Part shown: positions 7,539 to 15,817 of the stretch, piece after piece
How positions within the stretch are numbered: position 1 is the stretch's first letter
Layout: each line of letters opens with the position of its first letter
Source of the DNA: Cytobacillus firmus
GTDB taxonomy: Bacteria > Bacillota > Bacilli > Bacillales > Cytobacillaceae
Length of the DNA stretch: 64,000 nt
Direction: 5' to 3'
Assembly (NCBI RefSeq): GCF_023612095.1
Contig: NZ_CP086235.1
Coordinates: 3,731,501 to 3,795,500 of the forward strand
Program-made: the position numbers and the translations under genes
The notes under the pieces: generated by a model
The model's database searches: none
Seen by the model: the letters and a program-made list of their open reading frames with translations, nothing else
What the model was told of the DNA's origin: nothing

Positions 7539-8472
7539 TAAAGAATGAATTTTTCTTTTTTCCCCTCAGGATATCACCCATCCAGCCTTTTTTCACGAGC
7601 ATGATATAAAGGGCTGCCGTAGATGCAATGATAATAAGAATGGATAACAAATACCCATACTTCCACTCAAGTTCAGGCATAATTTTGAAGTTCATGCCCC
7701 AGAGCGCTCCCCACGTTGCGACCGGTGTCATTAAAGTAGTAATGACCGTGAGTGTCTTCACGATTTCATTTCCCCTGTGCATGGATACCATTTCTTCAAA
7801 ATTCACGAGGTCATCAATTTCCTGCTGAAACTCACGCACCAGCGTATAGCCTCTTTCAATCCGCTTGCAGGTTCTTTTAAATTCAGTTCCTTCTGTAACA
7901 TTTTCACCAAAGGTTTCTTCTACACCCAGCTTGATTTCCTTTACAGGAATCATGATATTTTTCCAAACGAGAATCTGGTGGCGAAGCTCATAGATTTCTT
8001 CCAGCCGATTAATATTATTTTTATCTTTTATTTTCCATAACAGGTCATTTAGCCGTACTTCAAACTTATCAATCTTCTTAATGTTATCGCTGAGGATTTC
8101 GCCTAAAATCACAAAAAATCCATCAATGGCATTGTTCGTATAATCCATTTTTTTCAAAAGCAGTGATTCATCAGACTGAATGACAGTCGAATCAAAGTCC
8201 ACAGTAAGGAGAAAATCCCTTGTCAGAAAATAGTGGAACAAACTATTTTCATGCTGCTCGTTCGTTGTCTGCTGATAAATGAGTGAGCCGCTGATAAACT
8301 CCTTATTGCGGACGCAGGTATCTATTTCCATTACATTTGTTTTGTTCTCGGAAGTGTTTTTGGCCCATGTCTGCAATGCTTCTTTATAGTCGCCAGCTTC
8401 ATTAAACTCTATTTCATCCAAATGATCGTAACGGTGCCAAGTCCAATTATCCTCATTATATTCTTTTTCCAT
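7534..8472 (-). CDS. CorA-family divalent-cation transporter
   Basis: A 312-residue protein with the CorA plan. A long cytosolic alpha/beta funnel domain is followed by two C-terminal transmembrane helices (about residues 240-262 and 275-297). The hallmark GMN tripeptide sits at the end of the first helix as ALWGMNF, where most CorA proteins have YGMNF. The loop MPELEWKYGY and a Lys-rich tail (GKKKNSFFK) follow. CorA proteins form pentamers carrying Mg2+, Co2+ or Ni2+, or exporting Zn2+ in the ZntB branch. The Trp in place of Tyr leaves the substrate open. It is monocistronic and convergent with the epimerase gene. Confidence 0.88.
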   Translation of the reverse strand: MEKEYNEDNWTWHRYDHLDEIEFNEAGDYKEALQTWAKNTSENKTNVMEIDTCVRNKEFISGSLIYQQTTNEQHENSLFHYFLTRDFLLTVDFDSTVIQSDESLLLKKMDYTNNAIDGFFVILGEILSDNIKKIDKFEVRLNDLLWKIKDKNNINRLEEIYELRHQILVWKNIMIPVKEIKLGVEETFGENVTEGTEFKRTCKRIERGYTLVREFQQEIDDLVNFEEMVSMHRGNEIVKTLTVITTLMTPVATWGALWGMNFKIMPELEWKYGYLLSILIIIASTAALYIMLVKKGWMGDILRGKKKNSFFK

Positions 8473-8669
8473 CCCATCTTCCTCCTAAAACGTTCCTTTA
8501 TCTATATCATCATACTTCCCTGCTTAAAGGCTGAATAAAACCCTGCTTAAGGAGTAATTTCTTCTAGTATTGGAAACAATGTTAAAAGTACTTCATGTTT
8601 GCTTCTGATTATGCCGGGTAAATATAGAGCAAGAAAGACAATCAAATTTTTTAGAGGAGGAGCATAAAC

Positions 8670-8933
8670 ATGAATTCTCGTCCATTAAATCAATATCTGT
8701 TAGCCGGTGTTGGCATTACAAGCATTTTATTATTAGCAAGCAAAAACAATCGAAATAAAGTTCAGTCTCTGGCAGTTAAAATGAAAGGACTGCTGCCTGA
8801 TCGCTTTTTAAACGATACAGTACCAACAGAAAAGCTGGGTCATCCGGACCCGCATAATATTGAAGATAATAAAATGGTTGATGAAGGTGCTATGTATTCA
8901 GTAAGTTACTATAATGAAACTGTTCAGCAATGA
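8670..8933 (+). CDS. Small hypothetical protein (87 aa) with one N-terminal membrane segment
   Basis: An ATG with GAGGAGGAGC upstream and a strong terminator right after the stop make this a convincing gene. Residues 8-24 (QYLLAGVGITSILLLAS) are hydrophobic and are followed by a basic stretch (KNNRNK). The rest is soluble, with a His/Asp/Pro-rich centre (GHPDPHNIEDNKM). I do not recognise the family. It may be an envelope-associated or sporulation-associated small protein, but there is no direct evidence. Confidence 0.7.
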   Translation: MNSRPLNQYLLAGVGITSILLLASKNNRNKVQSLAVKMKGLLPDRFLNDTVPTEKLGHPDPHNIEDNKMVDEGAMYSVSYYNETVQQ

Positions 8934-8960
8934 CCTAAGGACTGGCTCCTTAGGTTTTTT
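8934..8960 (+). terminator. Intrinsic terminator of the 87-residue gene
   Basis: Perfect 8-bp stem CCTAAGGA / TCCTTAGG with a 5-base loop, followed by six T. Confidence 0.85.
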
Positions 8961-8990
8961 ATTTAAATCTGAATTTTCGGAGGAAGCAAG

Positions 8991-9665
8991 ATGGGTGTTC
9001 TTTTCATCCTGATTTATTTGGGAATCGTATTAGCTGTTATTGAAATCCATACTCTTATTTTCACCTATACAGGGCTTGATAAGCATATTGCCAGATTTCA
9101 GGTGATCAGCATGCTTACAGGCACCGGCTTTACAACCGGAGAATCGGAACTCATCATTGACCATCCAATCCGCAGAAGGTTTGGAGCTTTTCTAATTTTA
9201 TTCGGCGCCTTTTCTTTGGCAGTCATTATTTCTGCAATCAGCAATATCCTTTCAGATGAATTTTATACGGCCAAGATCTCATTCGTGGCAGCAGCACTGG
9301 TCCTAATTATAATTATTTTAAGGCTCCCCAAGGTACGGGATTATCTTCCAGGTAAATTGGAGCATGAACTCGAAGAACATTATGATTTTCGCGATCTTCC
9401 GATAAGAGAGGCTCTTCTCACGGAAGATAATGATCATGTCTTGGACTATTTTATTGATGAAGAATGTGAGTTTAATGGTAAAGAGCTAGGGGATGTTATC
9501 GACGAAGATGAAGATATTAATGTGCTATTTATCCAGAGAGGCGATGTGAAAATCAGAAAAGAGAGGCTCGTTACAGAACTGCAGGAAGGCGACCATATTA
9601 TTTTATATGGAGAAGAACAAACAATTGAGGATAAGTTTGGCCCTAAACAGGATAAAGAAGATTAA
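8991..9665 (+). CDS. Membrane protein with C-terminal TrkA-C (RCK_C) domain
   Basis: A 224-residue protein. The N-terminal ~110 residues are membrane-embedded, with three hydrophobic segments (about 1-25, 60-85 and 92-110). The segment ISMLTGTGFTTGESEL between them resembles the TTGFTT-type selectivity-filter loops of Trk/Ktr K+ transporters. The C-terminal ~75 residues (from DYFIDEECEFNGKELGDVID) form a TrkA-C domain, which usually binds a nucleotide or ligand. Its end GDHIILYGEEQTIE is typical. This layout suggests a ligand-gated membrane protein, perhaps ion-related; transport itself is not shown. The ATG is preceded by GGAGGAAGC. The gene is monocistronic. Confidence 0.75.
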   Translation: MGVLFILIYLGIVLAVIEIHTLIFTYTGLDKHIARFQVISMLTGTGFTTGESELIIDHPIRRRFGAFLILFGAFSLAVIISAISNILSDEFYTAKISFVAAALVLIIIILRLPKVRDYLPGKLEHELEEHYDFRDLPIREALLTEDNDHVLDYFIDEECEFNGKELGDVIDEDEDINVLFIQRGDVKIRKERLVTELQEGDHIILYGEEQTIEDKFGPKQDKED

Positions 9666-9694
9666 AGCATCCCCATGGTGGAGATGCTTTTTTT
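9664..9694 (+). terminator. Intrinsic terminator of the TrkA-C gene
   Basis: Stem AAAGCATC / GATGCTTT, extended by inner CC/GG pairs, then TTTT. It overlaps the stop codon. Confidence 0.7.
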
Positions 9695-9700
9695 GCCGCT

Positions 9701-11026
9701 TCAGTTAAACTGCTTAGCCGGCGATAGATAGAGTGTCAGGCCGATTTTTTTGCATACTGTTACATAATGCATCATCGCCAGAAGAACAGCGCCCATATTC
9801 ATGCCCACAATAATTCCGTCCATCTGCAGGCTGTGCATCGAGCCAAGCACAAACATGGCCGAGAATGAAACAACGGTTGACCAGACGGAATGATAGAACG
9901 CATCCTTCATCAGGCCCAGGCCGATTAAATAGGCCTGCATCGGGATAATGAAAAAGTGGAGCAGAAAGAATGGCCAAAGCAGCTGTAAATATACGGCTGC
10001 ATCTGTGGAGTGAAAAAACATCTCGGTCAGCGGCTGTGCAAAGAAATAGAAAAAAACAACCGATGGAATCCCATATAAAAAGGTGACAAAGAACACCTGC
10101 TGAAGAAGTCTCCGAAGCTCTCCCAGATTATGATCAGCATACTCTTTGGAGACTGTCGGGATCAGCATGATTAAAAAGGAATGGGCTATAAAGGATGGAA
10201 AAAAACCAATGGTCATGGCGACACCGGCGAGCATCCCAAAATGTTCTGTTGCAACTTCTCCCGGCACTCCTGCTTTTAAGAGAGCGGCCTTGATCAAAAA
10301 CGGCTGAACAGCATGTGTCAGGGCATGAAAGACCCTTAAAGCGGTTGTCGGAACAGACACAGAGATCAGGTTCTGCCTCACACTTTTTCCGCTGACATAG
10401 TCAGATGGCTCTTTTTTAATCCGCTGATACTGAATAATAAACATATTCAGCAAGTATAGAAAAACAACAATCTCACTCCCTATAAACGTACAAAAAGCAA
10501 TAAAGACCGCGGTATTGACATCAAATTGAAAGGCCTGATAAAGCACCACGAGCAGCAGGAGCTGGACGGATTTACGCAGAAAATTGGATGCTGCAATTTT
10601 TCCCATTTGATGCTTGCCCATGAAAAAACCCCTGGCAATCGAGGAAAAGGAAACGATGGGAATAAAGCCGATCACAACCCATCTTAAGAGCGGGTGGTAC
10701 TCATTAAAGACACTGATAAACGGAATTATAATCGCTGCAGCCGGCACCAAAACGGCTGTAAAGATAATGGTCAGCTTTATGACATGATGAAGCATGCTGA
10801 GATGATACCTTTTATCTTTTTCGGCAATGAATTTGGAAATCGAGATCGGAAGCTCAAAACTGGCCAGAAGCACGATCAGAAATATGGTTGGCAAAATCGA
10901 CATGTACATGCCGAGTCCCCTCTCCCCCAGTTCCCGGGCGAGTACCATATTCACCACAAACTCTATACATTCGCTTGCAAAAGCAGCCAGTGCAAGCAAT
11001 ATGACTCCTTTGAAGAATTTACTCAT
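9701..11026 (-). CDS. MOP-superfamily polysaccharide/lipid flippase (SpoVB/YtgP-like)
   Basis: A 441-residue integral membrane protein with about 12 predicted helices, consistent with the polysaccharide-transporter branch of the MATE/MOP superfamily. The N-terminus (ASECIEFVVNMVLARELGER, then GLGMYMSILPTIFLIVLL) and the ISISKFIAEKD segment recall SpoVB/YabM/YtgP-type flippases. These move lipid-linked sugars, including lipid II, across the membrane. At 441 residues it is shorter than SpoVB (about 518), so it is likely a distinct paralogue. ATG follows AAGGAGAGG. It is monocistronic and convergent with the TrkA-C gene. Confidence 0.8.
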   Translation of the reverse strand: MSKFFKGVILLALAAFASECIEFVVNMVLARELGERGLGMYMSILPTIFLIVLLASFELPISISKFIAEKDKRYHLSMLHHVIKLTIIFTAVLVPAAAIIIPFISVFNEYHPLLRWVVIGFIPIVSFSSIARGFFMGKHQMGKIAASNFLRKSVQLLLLVVLYQAFQFDVNTAVFIAFCTFIGSEIVVFLYLLNMFIIQYQRIKKEPSDYVSGKSVRQNLISVSVPTTALRVFHALTHAVQPFLIKAALLKAGVPGEVATEHFGMLAGVAMTIGFFPSFIAHSFLIMLIPTVSKEYADHNLGELRRLLQQVFFVTFLYGIPSVVFFYFFAQPLTEMFFHSTDAAVYLQLLWPFFLLHFFIIPMQAYLIGLGLMKDAFYHSVWSTVVSFSAMFVLGSMHSLQMDGIIVGMNMGAVLLAMMHYVTVCKKIGLTLYLSPAKQFN

Positions 11027-11125
11027 TGCGCCTCTCCTTATATAATGCAGATTCTATATAAGATATGAGACATGCCCCGATAATATATTGCCCTTTTGGA
11101 ACTTTTGAGAAAATTAATAGAACGA

Positions 11126-11158
11126 AAAGGAGAGCTGGCAATATGCCGCTCCCCTCTC
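11126..11158 (-). terminator. Intrinsic terminator of the aminotransferase/YjiH operon
   Basis: On the minus strand GGGGAGC-GGCA pairs with TGCC-A-GCTCTCC (one bulge, one G-U pair), then TTTTCG. It lies just after the YjiH-type gene stop. Confidence 0.65.
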
Positions 11159-11160
11159 AG

Positions 11161-12528
11161 CTAAAATACAAAAACATGTGCAATCAGGACAATAACAGGT
11201 AAAGTAATGATCGTTCTTTCGATAAAAATAACGAATAAATCCATAAAGCTCAGCGGAATATTTGAACGCAGAATCAGAATCCCGATTTCAGACATGTATA
11301 CTAATTGTGTTAATGACAAGCCTGCCACAACGAACCTTGTCAGTTCGCTCTCAATTCCGCTTCCGATAACAGCAGGAAGGAACATATCAGCAAAGCCGAC
11401 AAGCATAGTCTGTGCTGCTGCTCCTGCTTCCGGCAATTGCATAAACTCCAAAACCGGAATGAGCGGGTAAGAAATAAACTTAAATGCAGGCGTGTATTCC
11501 GCAATGATCAAGGCTGCTGCTCCCAGACTCATCACAAGCGGAATCAGGCCCATCCAAATATCCAGAACGGTTTCCATGCCATCGGTTAAAAGCTTTTTGG
11601 GACCCGGAGCATTCCTTGCTTTATCAATTGCCTGCTCCCATCCCCATTTCAATTTCGAAACCCCTTCCGGAATGGTTTCATCAATCTGCTGTCCTACCGG
11701 CTCATAATAAGTGTCCGGCTTCCGGGATAATGGCGGTATTCTTGGCATAATCAATGCTGCCACGACACAGGCGGCAGAAACGGTTAAGTAAAAAGGGATG
11801 AATAAATGGCCAAGGCCAACAACATTCGCAACGACAAGACTGAAAGCCACAGACGCAATCGAGAAGGTTGTCGCAATGACCGCTGCTTCTCTTTTTGTGT
11901 AAAAGCCTTCATCATATTGCTTCGTTGTTACCAATACACCGACTGTTCCGGCACCCATCCAGGACGCAAGGCAATCGATGGAGGACCGTCCGGGAAGTGT
12001 GAAAAATGGCCTCATAAATTTCTGGACAAGCGCCCCAATGAACTCCATTAAACCAAACTCCACTAAAAGCGGCAGAAGGATGCCGGCAAACAGGAACCAC
12101 GTAAGCAGGACTGGAGCCAGGTCGTAGAGAACCACTCCGCCTGTATTCCGCGACCAGATAAACTCAGGACCGATTTCATAAAAAGTCATGATTCCCACTG
12201 CGAATCCGAGGACTCTCATGGTCAACCCAAATTTCCCGGTATCAAATAACCCTTTTAAAAACTTATTATCCATTATAAATGCCGGCTTTGCTGTTTTTGC
12301 CAGGATGGAAAGAAAAACTGATAATCCTAAAATAATAATGATAATGGCAGGCATCTGCTCACTGAACGCTTTGCCTAAAAGAGAGGCTAAAATACCGACA
12401 CCAATCGTGACGTCTCCCTGAAATTTAACTGGAACCAGAAATAGGAGCGATCCAATTAAAGATGGGATAATAAATTTCCAATACTCTCCTGTGACGGCTT
12501 GCGGCTTAACCCTTGTCTCAGCTTTCAT
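11161..12528 (-). CDS. YjiH-family membrane protein with nucleoside-recognition (Gate) domain
   Basis: A 455-residue polytopic membrane protein with about 10-11 predicted helices. It matches the YjiH family: an N-terminal EYWKFIIPSLIGSLLFLVP, and a Gate-type segment around GRSSIDCLASWMGAGTVGVL that is repeated near GSGIESELTRFVVAGLSLTQ. Gate domains occur in nucleoside and other small-solute permeases. It starts 12 bases after the aminotransferase stop, with AAGGAGGTAATAGC before its ATG, so the two are translated from one message. By context it could carry the amino-acid substrate or product of that enzyme (inference). Confidence 0.82.
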   Translation of the reverse strand: MKAETRVKPQAVTGEYWKFIIPSLIGSLLFLVPVKFQGDVTIGVGILASLLGKAFSEQMPAIIIIILGLSVFLSILAKTAKPAFIMDNKFLKGLFDTGKFGLTMRVLGFAVGIMTFYEIGPEFIWSRNTGGVVLYDLAPVLLTWFLFAGILLPLLVEFGLMEFIGALVQKFMRPFFTLPGRSSIDCLASWMGAGTVGVLVTTKQYDEGFYTKREAAVIATTFSIASVAFSLVVANVVGLGHLFIPFYLTVSAACVVAALIMPRIPPLSRKPDTYYEPVGQQIDETIPEGVSKLKWGWEQAIDKARNAPGPKKLLTDGMETVLDIWMGLIPLVMSLGAAALIIAEYTPAFKFISYPLIPVLEFMQLPEAGAAAQTMLVGFADMFLPAVIGSGIESELTRFVVAGLSLTQLVYMSEIGILILRSNIPLSFMDLFVIFIERTIITLPVIVLIAHVFVF

Positions 12529-12540
12529 GCTATTACCTCC

Positions 12541-13860
12541 TTATGATTTGGAAACAACTGCTTCATGTTCCATAAGTGCTTCTTCCAATATTCTCAGACC
12601 CTGATCAATTTGCTCCTTTGTTACAACAAGCGGCGGAATCATCCGAATCACTTCCCCTGAATTTCCGCAGAGATAAAAGAGGACTCCCTTATCAAGAGAA
12701 GAATTCAGGATGTCCATTACCGCGTTTCCATCCGGTTTTCCGGTTTGCGGGTCGATGATTTCAATGCCGATCATCAGCCCCAGACCTCGGACACTGCCAA
12801 TTGCAGGATGTTTGGCTTTCAAAGCCTGTAATTTCTGTAATGCATACTCTCCCATTTGCTTTGCGTTTTCCAAAAGATTCTCCGTTTTTAGGACTTCAAG
12901 AGAGGCCAATGCTGCAGAACAGGCAATCGGATTTCCGCCAAAGGTTGTTCCATGGGCACCCAGCGGCCATTTTTCCATCAATTCCTTTGAAGCTGCAGTT
13001 GCGCTTAACGGCAGTCCTGCCGCAATTCCTTTTGCAATCGCCATGATATCCGGCACCACATCAAATGCCTGGGCGGCAAACCATTCCCCAGTACGCCCAA
13101 AGCCGGTTTGCACTTCATCAAATATCAGCAGGATTCCATGCCGGTCACAAATTCCCCTGATCTTCTGCAGCCATTTCTTCGGAGGAATGATATAGCCGCC
13201 TTCCCCGAGAACCGGTTCAATGATCATGCAGGCAACCTCTTCTGGGTCAACCTGATGCTTGAAGAGTGTTTCAGCGTCCTTTTCCAGTTTTCTTGGGAAG
13301 TACTCCTCAGGATCTTCGCCAAAAGGACAATCCCGCTCATCCGCATATGGAAGCTGATAGGTCAGCCAGGACGGCTGCTGAAACTTGCGGTATTTGCTCT
13401 TGGATGTGGATACACTCAGCGCTCCCATCGACCTTCCATGGAAACAGCCTGTGAAGGAAACAACATAGGGCCTCCGCGTGACATACTTTGCAAGCTTAAT
13501 AGCTCCTTCAATCGCCTCAGTCCCGCTGTTCGCAAAGAAAAAGCAATCCAGATTTCCCGGCGTAATTTTCCCAAGCTCATCTGCAAGACGCAAAATCGAT
13601 TCATAGATGATAACGCCTGACGGGCCGTGCACCAAATGGTCTGCACTGTCTTTAATGGCCTGTACAACCTTTGGATGGCGATGCCCGACATTTTCCACTG
13701 CAATGCCTGATGTAAAATCCAAATACTCTTTTCCATCGACACCGTAGTAATAGCAGCCTTCCGCCTTGACCACCGGCAAATTCGGATGATCCTTTGCCAT
13801 GCTTGGCGCCAATAGGTTTGAAATGTTTCCGACAAGATGACTCCAATTTTCTCCGTTCAT
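12541..13860 (-). CDS. Class III PLP aminotransferase, probably 4-aminobutyrate-type
   Basis: A 439-residue fold-type I aminotransferase. Visible marks are the cofactor phosphate contact [29 protein letters not shown], the PLP-ring Asp motif [13 protein letters not shown], and the catalytic Lys in [14 protein letters not shown]. The Thr of [11 protein letters not shown] binds phosphate across the dimer. This set fits GABA, ornithine or beta-alanine transaminases, and GabT is the closest from overall pattern. I chose ATG 13860, which has GGAGGG seven bases upstream; the longer frame has no ribosome site. It is the first gene of a two-gene operon behind a sigma-54 promoter and an activator gene. 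That arrangement is known for the gab cluster of the B. cereus group. Confidence 0.88.
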   Translation of the reverse strand: MNGENWSHLVGNISNLLAPSMAKDHPNLPVVKAEGCYYYGVDGKEYLDFTSGIAVENVGHRHPKVVQAIKDSADHLVHGPSGVIIYESILRLADELGKITPGNLDCFFFANSGTEAIEGAIKLAKYVTRRPYVVSFTGCFHGRSMGALSVSTSKSKYRKFQQPSWLTYQLPYADERDCPFGEDPEEYFPRKLEKDAETLFKHQVDPEEVACMIIEPVLGEGGYIIPPKKWLQKIRGICDRHGILLIFDEVQTGFGRTGEWFAAQAFDVVPDIMAIAKGIAAGLPLSATAASKELMEKWPLGAHGTTFGGNPIACSAALASLEVLKTENLLENAKQMGEYALQKLQALKAKHPAIGSVRGLGLMIGIEIIDPQTGKPDGNAVMDILNSSLDKGVLFYLCGNSGEVIRMIPPLVVTKEQIDQGLRILEEALMEHEAVVSKS

Positions 13861-13920
13861 ACTTTTCCCTCCTGAATCCTGCATAGATGTAATGGTTATG
13901 TTTTCTCTGCTATTCTTTAA

Positions 13921-13937
13921 TGCAATATTCATGCCAA
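13921..13937 (-). promoter_or_regulatory. Sigma-54 (-24/-12) promoter for the aminotransferase operon
   Basis: On the minus strand TTGGCATG-AATA-TTGCA fits the sigma-54 consensus YTGGCACG-N4-TTGCW, with one change (C to T). GG and GC are separated by exactly ten bases. It lies nine bases after the activator's stop in the resumed frame and about 60 bases before the aminotransferase ATG. Confidence 0.85.
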
Positions 13938-13945
13938 AGTATGTA

Positions 13946-15321
13946 TTAACAATCATATTTTTTTAATTTTCTTACTACTGAAGGCTGACTGATCCCCAGG
14001 GCACCTGCTATTTCAGTAGTGGTCCGGTAACGTTTCCTTGCATTGTTTAATACTTTTTTCTCTACATCTTCCAATATAGCGGGAAGAGTTTGTCCCTCAT
14101 AATCTATAAAACCCTCTTTTTTTCTTGTATATGGTATTCATAAGGCAGGTCGTCTTTCGTGATCATCAGGCTGGTGCTTGTTACGATAAGCCGCTCCATC
14201 AGGTTTTCAAGCTCTCTTACGTTTCCCTTCCACTCAAGCTGCAGCAGGTGATCGACCAGGGATTTGTCCAGGTGTCTTTCCCGATTATGCCGCTTGGAGA
14301 TAGAGTGGAGAAAATAATGAATGAGAGCAAATAAATCCTCTTTCCTTTCCCTGAGCGGCGGAATCTTTAAGGGCACCACATTCAGCCGGAAGAATAAGTC
14401 CTGCCTGAAATCCCTGGATTCCACTGCTTTTTCAAGATCCTTGTTTGTCGCTGCCAAGAGCCGAAAGTCTGCATGAACAGGCTTTGTCCCTCCTACTCTA
14501 TAAAACTGCTTGTCTTGTATGAATTTCAGCAGCTTTGCCTGCAGATGGGCTGAGAGTTCGCCAATTTCATCAAGAAATAGTGTGCCTCCTTTTGCCATTT
14601 CAGCAAATCCCATTTTGCCTTTATTCTTTGCCCCTGTAAAAGCACCGCCTTCATACCCGAAAAACTCAGCTTCAAAGATGGATTCCGGAATCGCACTGCA
14701 GTTTACTTCAATAAACGGGCCGTCTTTTCGAGTACTGTTTTGATGAATCCATTTGGCGAGAGCCGATTTTCCGACTCCTGACTCACCAAGGAGCAGGACT
14801 GTGACATCTACATCGCGGATTCTTCTGATGGTTTCGGCAATATTTTTCATCGCCAGGCTGTCAGCTATCATGCCATCCATTTTAATGCTCTTATTGCGGA
14901 GGAGATCCAGTTCACTTTTTACCCTGGCCATTTCCTCCTCAACACTGTTCAGATATTCTTTTATAACAAGAAGTTCTGAAACATCGTAGGAATAGCTGAC
15001 AATATGATCGATTTCTCCAGTTTCATTGAATACAGGAATACCAGTAACCAGAATCTTTTTGCCTGAGCCGGCTTTTTGAACCAGAATGACTTTCTTCTTT
15101 TTCTTTAATACTTCAGGAGTAATCGCAGGCTTAAACACTCCTCTTCTTTCCAGTTCATATACAGATTCACCAAGCAGCGTATCCGGTTCAATGCCATAAT
15201 GCACCCCGCTGCCTTTACTGACCTTTATAATTATGCCGTCTGCATTGGTGACCATAATGTCTTCTTCCATTGAAGATATGACTTCTCTGTCATTATTCCA
15301 ATCCATGAAAAAGCTGTTCAT
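13946..15321 (-). pseudogene. Sigma-54-dependent activator (PAS-AAA+-HTH), interrupted by a -1 frameshift in an A7 run
   Basis: The first frame (14104-15321, 405 codons) has a PAS domain (about residues 18-120) and a coiled linker. Its AAA+ domain carries Walker A GESGVGKS near 180, the sigma-54 contact loop GAFTGA near 227 and Walker B TLFLDEIGE near 250. An R-finger region lies near FRQDLFFRL. The frame stops before any DNA-binding domain. The -1 frame from 14116 to 13946 supplies it: a 56-residue tail with YRTTTEIAGALGISQPSVVR, a TyrR/Fis-type helix-turn-helix. The joined product would be about 458 residues, the usual RocR/GabR-type size. The break is a run of seven A at 14117-14123. In frame it reads A AAA AAG, a classic -1 slippery heptamer, but one missing A from sequencing would look identical. 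It is transcribed toward the operon it presumably activates. Confidence 0.85.
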
Positions 15322-15337
15322 CCAGTTCCTCCCGCAG

Positions 15338-15438
15338 ATTATTCATTATTGAATAATCGTATTTCTTATAAATGCTGTGTTATAGGAGATTTACACTTAG
15401 ATTATTCAAATTTAAATAATTATTCAGATTTGTATAAG
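15338..15438. promoter_or_regulatory. Cluster of three 20-bp inverted-repeat sites upstream of the sigma-54 activator
   Basis: Site 1 (15338-15357) has perfect 8-base arms ATTATTCA and TGAATAAT around TTAT. Site 2 (15401-15420) is a 20-base palindrome with one mismatch and begins ATTATTCA. Site 3 (15419-15438) begins ATTATTCA and ends TGTATAAG, matching 6 of 8 arm bases. Sites 1 and 2 are 63 bases apart, about six helical turns. They sit 17-117 bases before the activator ATG, so they could be autoregulatory or enhancer sites. Confidence 0.5.
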
Positions 15439-15541
15439 ACTATACATCATTTTAGTGGAGATGAAAAGATACAGAGGGAATAAATTAATAAAAATTCGTA
15501 TTTTAGTATAAAAATGAGTTTTTTAGATATTTTCTGATATA

Positions 15542-15730
15542 TATTGTTGTTTAACCTATCATTATTGTCCGTTGATTTCCGCTCCAGGCTGCTCGCTTTC
15601 CGCGGGGCGGGCGGTGAGCCTCCTCAACGCTCTGCGTCTGCGGGGTCTCACCTGTCCCGCTACTCCCGCAGGAGTCTCGCACCTTCCGCTCCAATCAACT
15701 CAGTAAATAAGATACAAAAAGCATCAATCC
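15542..15730. repeat. Dispersed GC-rich repeat element, short form
   Basis: A block (gttgatttccgctccaggct onward) much richer in GC than its AT-rich flanks. It contains CTTTCCGCGGGGCGG, GGTGAGCCTCCT, CTGCGGGGTCTCACCTG and ends CCTTCCGCTCCAATCAAC. GTTGATT near the left end and AATCAAC near the right end are inverted, as are GGTGAG/CTCACC, so the RNA should fold. A second copy at 22062-22310 is nearly identical apart from an extra internal ~61 bases. No gene lies within it. It fills most of the gap between the sigma-54 activator and the TspO-like gene; the rest of that gap is AT-rich. Confidence 0.8.
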
Positions 15731-15817
15731 TTAGCCAAGAATAAAATAAAAACTTTTAAAGATTATAGCTGCATTAAAAGTGGAATATATACTCTTATAA
15801 GGGAAGGAGAGGTATTT

